This document shows, one piece after another, positions 62,108-64,000 of a DNA stretch of 64,000 bases. This DNA comes from Celeribacter baekdonensis B30. Its GTDB lineage: Bacteria > Pseudomonadota > Alphaproteobacteria > Rhodobacterales > Rhodobacteraceae. Below the pieces are notes generated by a model, which worked only from the letters and a program-made list of their open reading frames with translations, did not search any database and had not been told where the DNA came from. Both the position numbers and the translations under genes were made by a program. The stretch is from contig NZ_AMRK01000003.1 in NCBI RefSeq assembly GCF_000299875.1, forward strand, positions 1-64,000. The letters run 5' to 3'. Each line of letters opens with the position of its first letter. Position 1 is the stretch's first letter.

Positions 62108-62683
62108 ATGACAACCGCCGCCTCTTCAACAACCTCGCTCTTTTCCGTCTGTGTCTATTGCGGCTCGCGCGCGGGCGGCGCGCCCAACTATGAAGCCGCC
62201 GCCACCGCCTTTGGCCGCGCTTTGGCCGATGAAGGCTGGCGTTTGGTCTATGGTGCGGGCGATGTCGGATTGATGGGGGCCGTGGCGCGCGCGGCCCAGA
62301 GTGCGGGGGCTTTGACCTTTGGCGTGATCCCGACGCATCTTTTGCCCAAAGAGGTCGGCAAACGCGATTTGACCACCTTCGTGATCACCGAAAACATGCA
62401 TGAGCGCAAAAAGGTCATGTTCATGAACTCGGACGCCATCGTCGTCCTGCCCGGCGGCGCGGGCTCTTTGGACGAATTTTTCGAAGTGCTGACCTGGAAA
62501 CAAATCGGCCTGCATGACAAACCGATCTTTCTTTTGTCCACGGATGGCTATTGGAAACCGCTTGAAGGCCTGATCGAACACATCATTTCCGAAGGCTTCG
62601 CACCGATGTCGACATCAAGCTATTTTGAAACGGTCGAAACGGTGGAAGAGTTGGTTGCGGCATTGAGGGCGGTTCGGGGATAA
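62108..62683 (+). CDS. LOG-family protein (TIGR00730, nucleotide 5-prime-monophosphate phosphoribohydrolase)
   Basis: Rossmann-fold hydrolase predicted to cleave base from nucleoside 5-prime-monophosphates, as in the cytokinin-activating LOG enzymes. The 191-residue protein has VCVYCGSRAGGAPNYEAAAT, VYGAGDVGLMGAVARAAQ, MHERKKVMFMNSDAIVVLPG and the motif PGGAGSLDEFFE (PGGxGTxxE with S for T). In bacteria away from plants the true substrate is usually unknown, often AMP or related nucleotides. Confidence 0.92.
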   Translation: MTTAASSTTSLFSVCVYCGSRAGGAPNYEAAATAFGRALADEGWRLVYGAGDVGLMGAVARAAQSAGALTFGVIPTHLLPKEVGKRDLTTFVITENMHERKKVMFMNSDAIVVLPGGAGSLDEFFEVLTWKQIGLHDKPIFLLSTDGYWKPLEGLIEHIISEGFAPMSTSSYFETVETVEELVAALRAVRG

Positions 62684-62949
62684 GGCGGGCCAAGCGGAGC
62701 AAGGCCCAGACCAAGCGGATTGCGCAGGCCGGACCGCGGCTCTAACAGCAGCCTCAGATCAAAGAGGTTGCAGGACGTGAGCAACGCGACAAAAACACCT
62801 TCGGTGCGCGGCGTCCAAAGGCCCCTACGTCGGTGGTCGCGCACTGCACACAGGTCATCAGCACACACGCAAAGGTGTCGGCCTTGCCAGTTGCTCCCCC
62901 TTTCAGTCCCGCGCGATCTGGGAGATACTGTGATGACACGCCAAAACGA
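62684..62949. other. Spacer without recognised gene
   Basis: About 265 bases after the LOG-family gene. Several short frames cross it, but none has a ribosome site or protein-like composition that I trust. Confidence 0.4.
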
Positions 62950-63765
62950 ATGGCCCCCATGCAACAGCCGATAGAAAACACCGCGCAGGCCATACAGGAG
63001 AGGGTCGATGCCTTTGTGCGCAGCCACTTCCACTTGGCCGCGACCCTCCGGCTACATCGCGTCGCATTCGGGTGGGATCTGTTGCGTGCGCCCATCAACG
63101 TGGCCCTTGCGCCGGTGTTCTTGTTGGTCGGATTGGCGGCGGTCGCCTCACGTCTGGCGGGGTTTAGCCGTTTGGAGGCTTGGCTGAAGGCGCGGCAGAT
63201 TTTCCTCAAAACCTCTGTGGCACGCGTGATCGAGGCGGACATCGCCACCGACCTGCTTGAGGGCGCCACTCTGACGCCACACAGCCGCGCATTGATCACC
63301 GATTATACCGGCGTCCGCTCTGCCGTTGCCGAGATCACAACATCGTTGTTTGTCCTCTTGGCCGGGCTGTTGCTCTTCGGGACGGCCACGCCGGGTGTGA
63401 CCTCGCTGACCCCGAAAGTGTCGGAATATGTCGCGCATGCCTCAGCCGTCGCGCATTTCCCACTTGGTTCAGGATTGGGAAGCCTTTGGTACGGGGTCTT
63501 CTCCGTGAGCTTGCCGATCTGGTTCGTCGTGCTGACGGGGGTGGCATTGGCCATGACCGCCTCTCTTGTGACCACCTTCGCCGGGTGCATCGCCGACCCA
63601 ATCCAAGCGCGGCTTGGCATTCACCGACGCCGCCTGATACGGCTTGTTGAAAGAATTTCTATGGCGGAGGGGCAAACATCCGGCCTCGCACCGGAACACA
63701 TTCTGGCGCGCCTCGCTGACCTCACAGATGCGGGCATCAGCCTACTGCGATTTTTTCGCTCGTGA
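62950..63765 (+). CDS. Uncharacterised membrane protein
   Basis: Not recognised with confidence (perhaps DUF6635-like). About 271 residues, with a soluble helical start (QQPIENTAQAIQERVDAFVR), a hydrophobic segment (NVALAPVFLLVGLAAVASRL), a charged middle, two more membrane segments (TTSLFVLLAGLLLFG and FVVLTGVALAMTASLVTTFA) and a basic C-terminal region after ADPIQARLGIHRRRL. No enzyme motif is visible. Starts at 62950 and 62959 are equally possible; neither has a good ribosome site. The longer upstream frame reads like non-coding sequence. Confidence 0.7.
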   Translation: MAPMQQPIENTAQAIQERVDAFVRSHFHLAATLRLHRVAFGWDLLRAPINVALAPVFLLVGLAAVASRLAGFSRLEAWLKARQIFLKTSVARVIEADIATDLLEGATLTPHSRALITDYTGVRSAVAEITTSLFVLLAGLLLFGTATPGVTSLTPKVSEYVAHASAVAHFPLGSGLGSLWYGVFSVSLPIWFVVLTGVALAMTASLVTTFAGCIADPIQARLGIHRRRLIRLVERISMAEGQTSGLAPEHILARLADLTDAGISLLRFFRS

Positions 63766-63886
63766 GGCGTGGGGTGAGGAGGAAAATGACTGCGGCGCGC
63801 AGCAGGCTTGAACATTTGGCCGCCTCATTTTCCAATGACAAACCCACTTCAAATCAAATAGATGCCGTAGCAGATCGCATTTCCAA

Positions 63887-64000
63887 GTGAGGCGGAGCAA
63901 CCTGAGCATTTCCGTGACCTATCGTGACCAATTGAACCATCGCTTTGGCCAAGCCATTCGGGACGCCGTTTTAAAAGACGTCTCACAGGATCGCGACGTG
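63887..64000 (+). CDS. Possible start of a gene cut by the window edge
   Basis: A frame open from 63839 to the end. From GTG 63887 or 63914 it reads SISVTYRDQLNHRFGQAIRD and on to QDRDV, with a protein-like composition. No strong ribosome site is visible and no family can be assigned from about 38 residues. It may be the 5-prime end of a CDS or chance. Confidence 0.25.
   Translation, partial: MRRSNLSISVTYRDQLNHRFGQAIRDAVLKDVSQDRDV

Overview
The window looks like chromosomal core sequence of a marine-type alphaproteobacterium of the Rhodobacterales (roseobacter group, possibly Celeribacter-like; the genus is a guess). Supporting signs are a moderately GC-rich coding bias, the trgA-trgB tellurite pair, a RamA-like corrinoid reactivator beside a separate methyltetrahydrofolate methyltransferase (pieces of a split methionine synthase), cbiD together with cobK, and the gene order rpsB-tsf followed by psuK-psuG. 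I see no phage, insertion sequence, CRISPR array or rRNA. There is one tRNA, Gly(CCC). Every assignment was made by eye from sequence; no database search was run.

Layout. 1-7.5 kb: a sugar-utilisation locus. An FrcBCA-like ABC importer faces a SorC-family regulator, followed by a LacD/YihT-type class I aldolase, a ROK kinase, a small P-loop kinase, the remains of a second kinase, and an SDR dehydrogenase. Three copies of one AT-rich near-palindrome mark the promoters. 7.7-14.6 kb: amine and arginine catabolism. A PuuR-like XRE-cupin regulator diverges from gabT-gabD; ornithine cyclodeaminase and arginase diverge from an Lrp/AsnC regulator; a LuxR-type regulator without a LuxI partner follows. 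14.9-21.7 kb: rpsB-tsf with a clear promoter and terminator, psuK-psuG, a DUF502 membrane protein, a patatin-like lipase and bdhA. 21.86-21.94 kb: a candidate small RNA with its own promoter and terminator.

22-35 kb: a peptide-type solute-binding protein, two entericidin-like lipoproteins, an XRE-cupin regulator, a 78-residue membrane protein, a DsbA-family protein, a Bcr/CflA efflux pump, mfd, hemB, a SYLF-domain lipoprotein and a Ppx/GppA phosphatase. 35-39 kb: a corrinoid/methyl-transfer block (small Virulence_fact protein, methyltetrahydrofolate methyltransferase, rluE, ferredoxin-ASKHA reactivase). 39.7-43.6 kb: pgi, pgl and zwf, which feed glucose-6-phosphate into the oxidative branch, with a perfect LacI-type palindrome before zwf.

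43.8-64 kb: a radical SAM protein, an HNH nuclease, an ABC-F ATPase overlapping a tiny membrane-protein gene, an esterase, a DNA glycosylase, a cobalamin cluster (cobK-cbiD diverging from cobA-cobB), an MFS permease, trgB-trgA, cyclopropane fatty acid synthase, photolyase, an Atm1-type ABC exporter, a LysM protein, a LOG-family protein and an unidentified membrane protein. The cobalamin genes and the corrinoid methyltransfer block are functionally connected, since the latter needs B12. The candidates I consider most likely to be undescribed are the small RNA at 21.9 kb, the sugar locus with its degraded kinase, and the several unassigned operator-like repeats.
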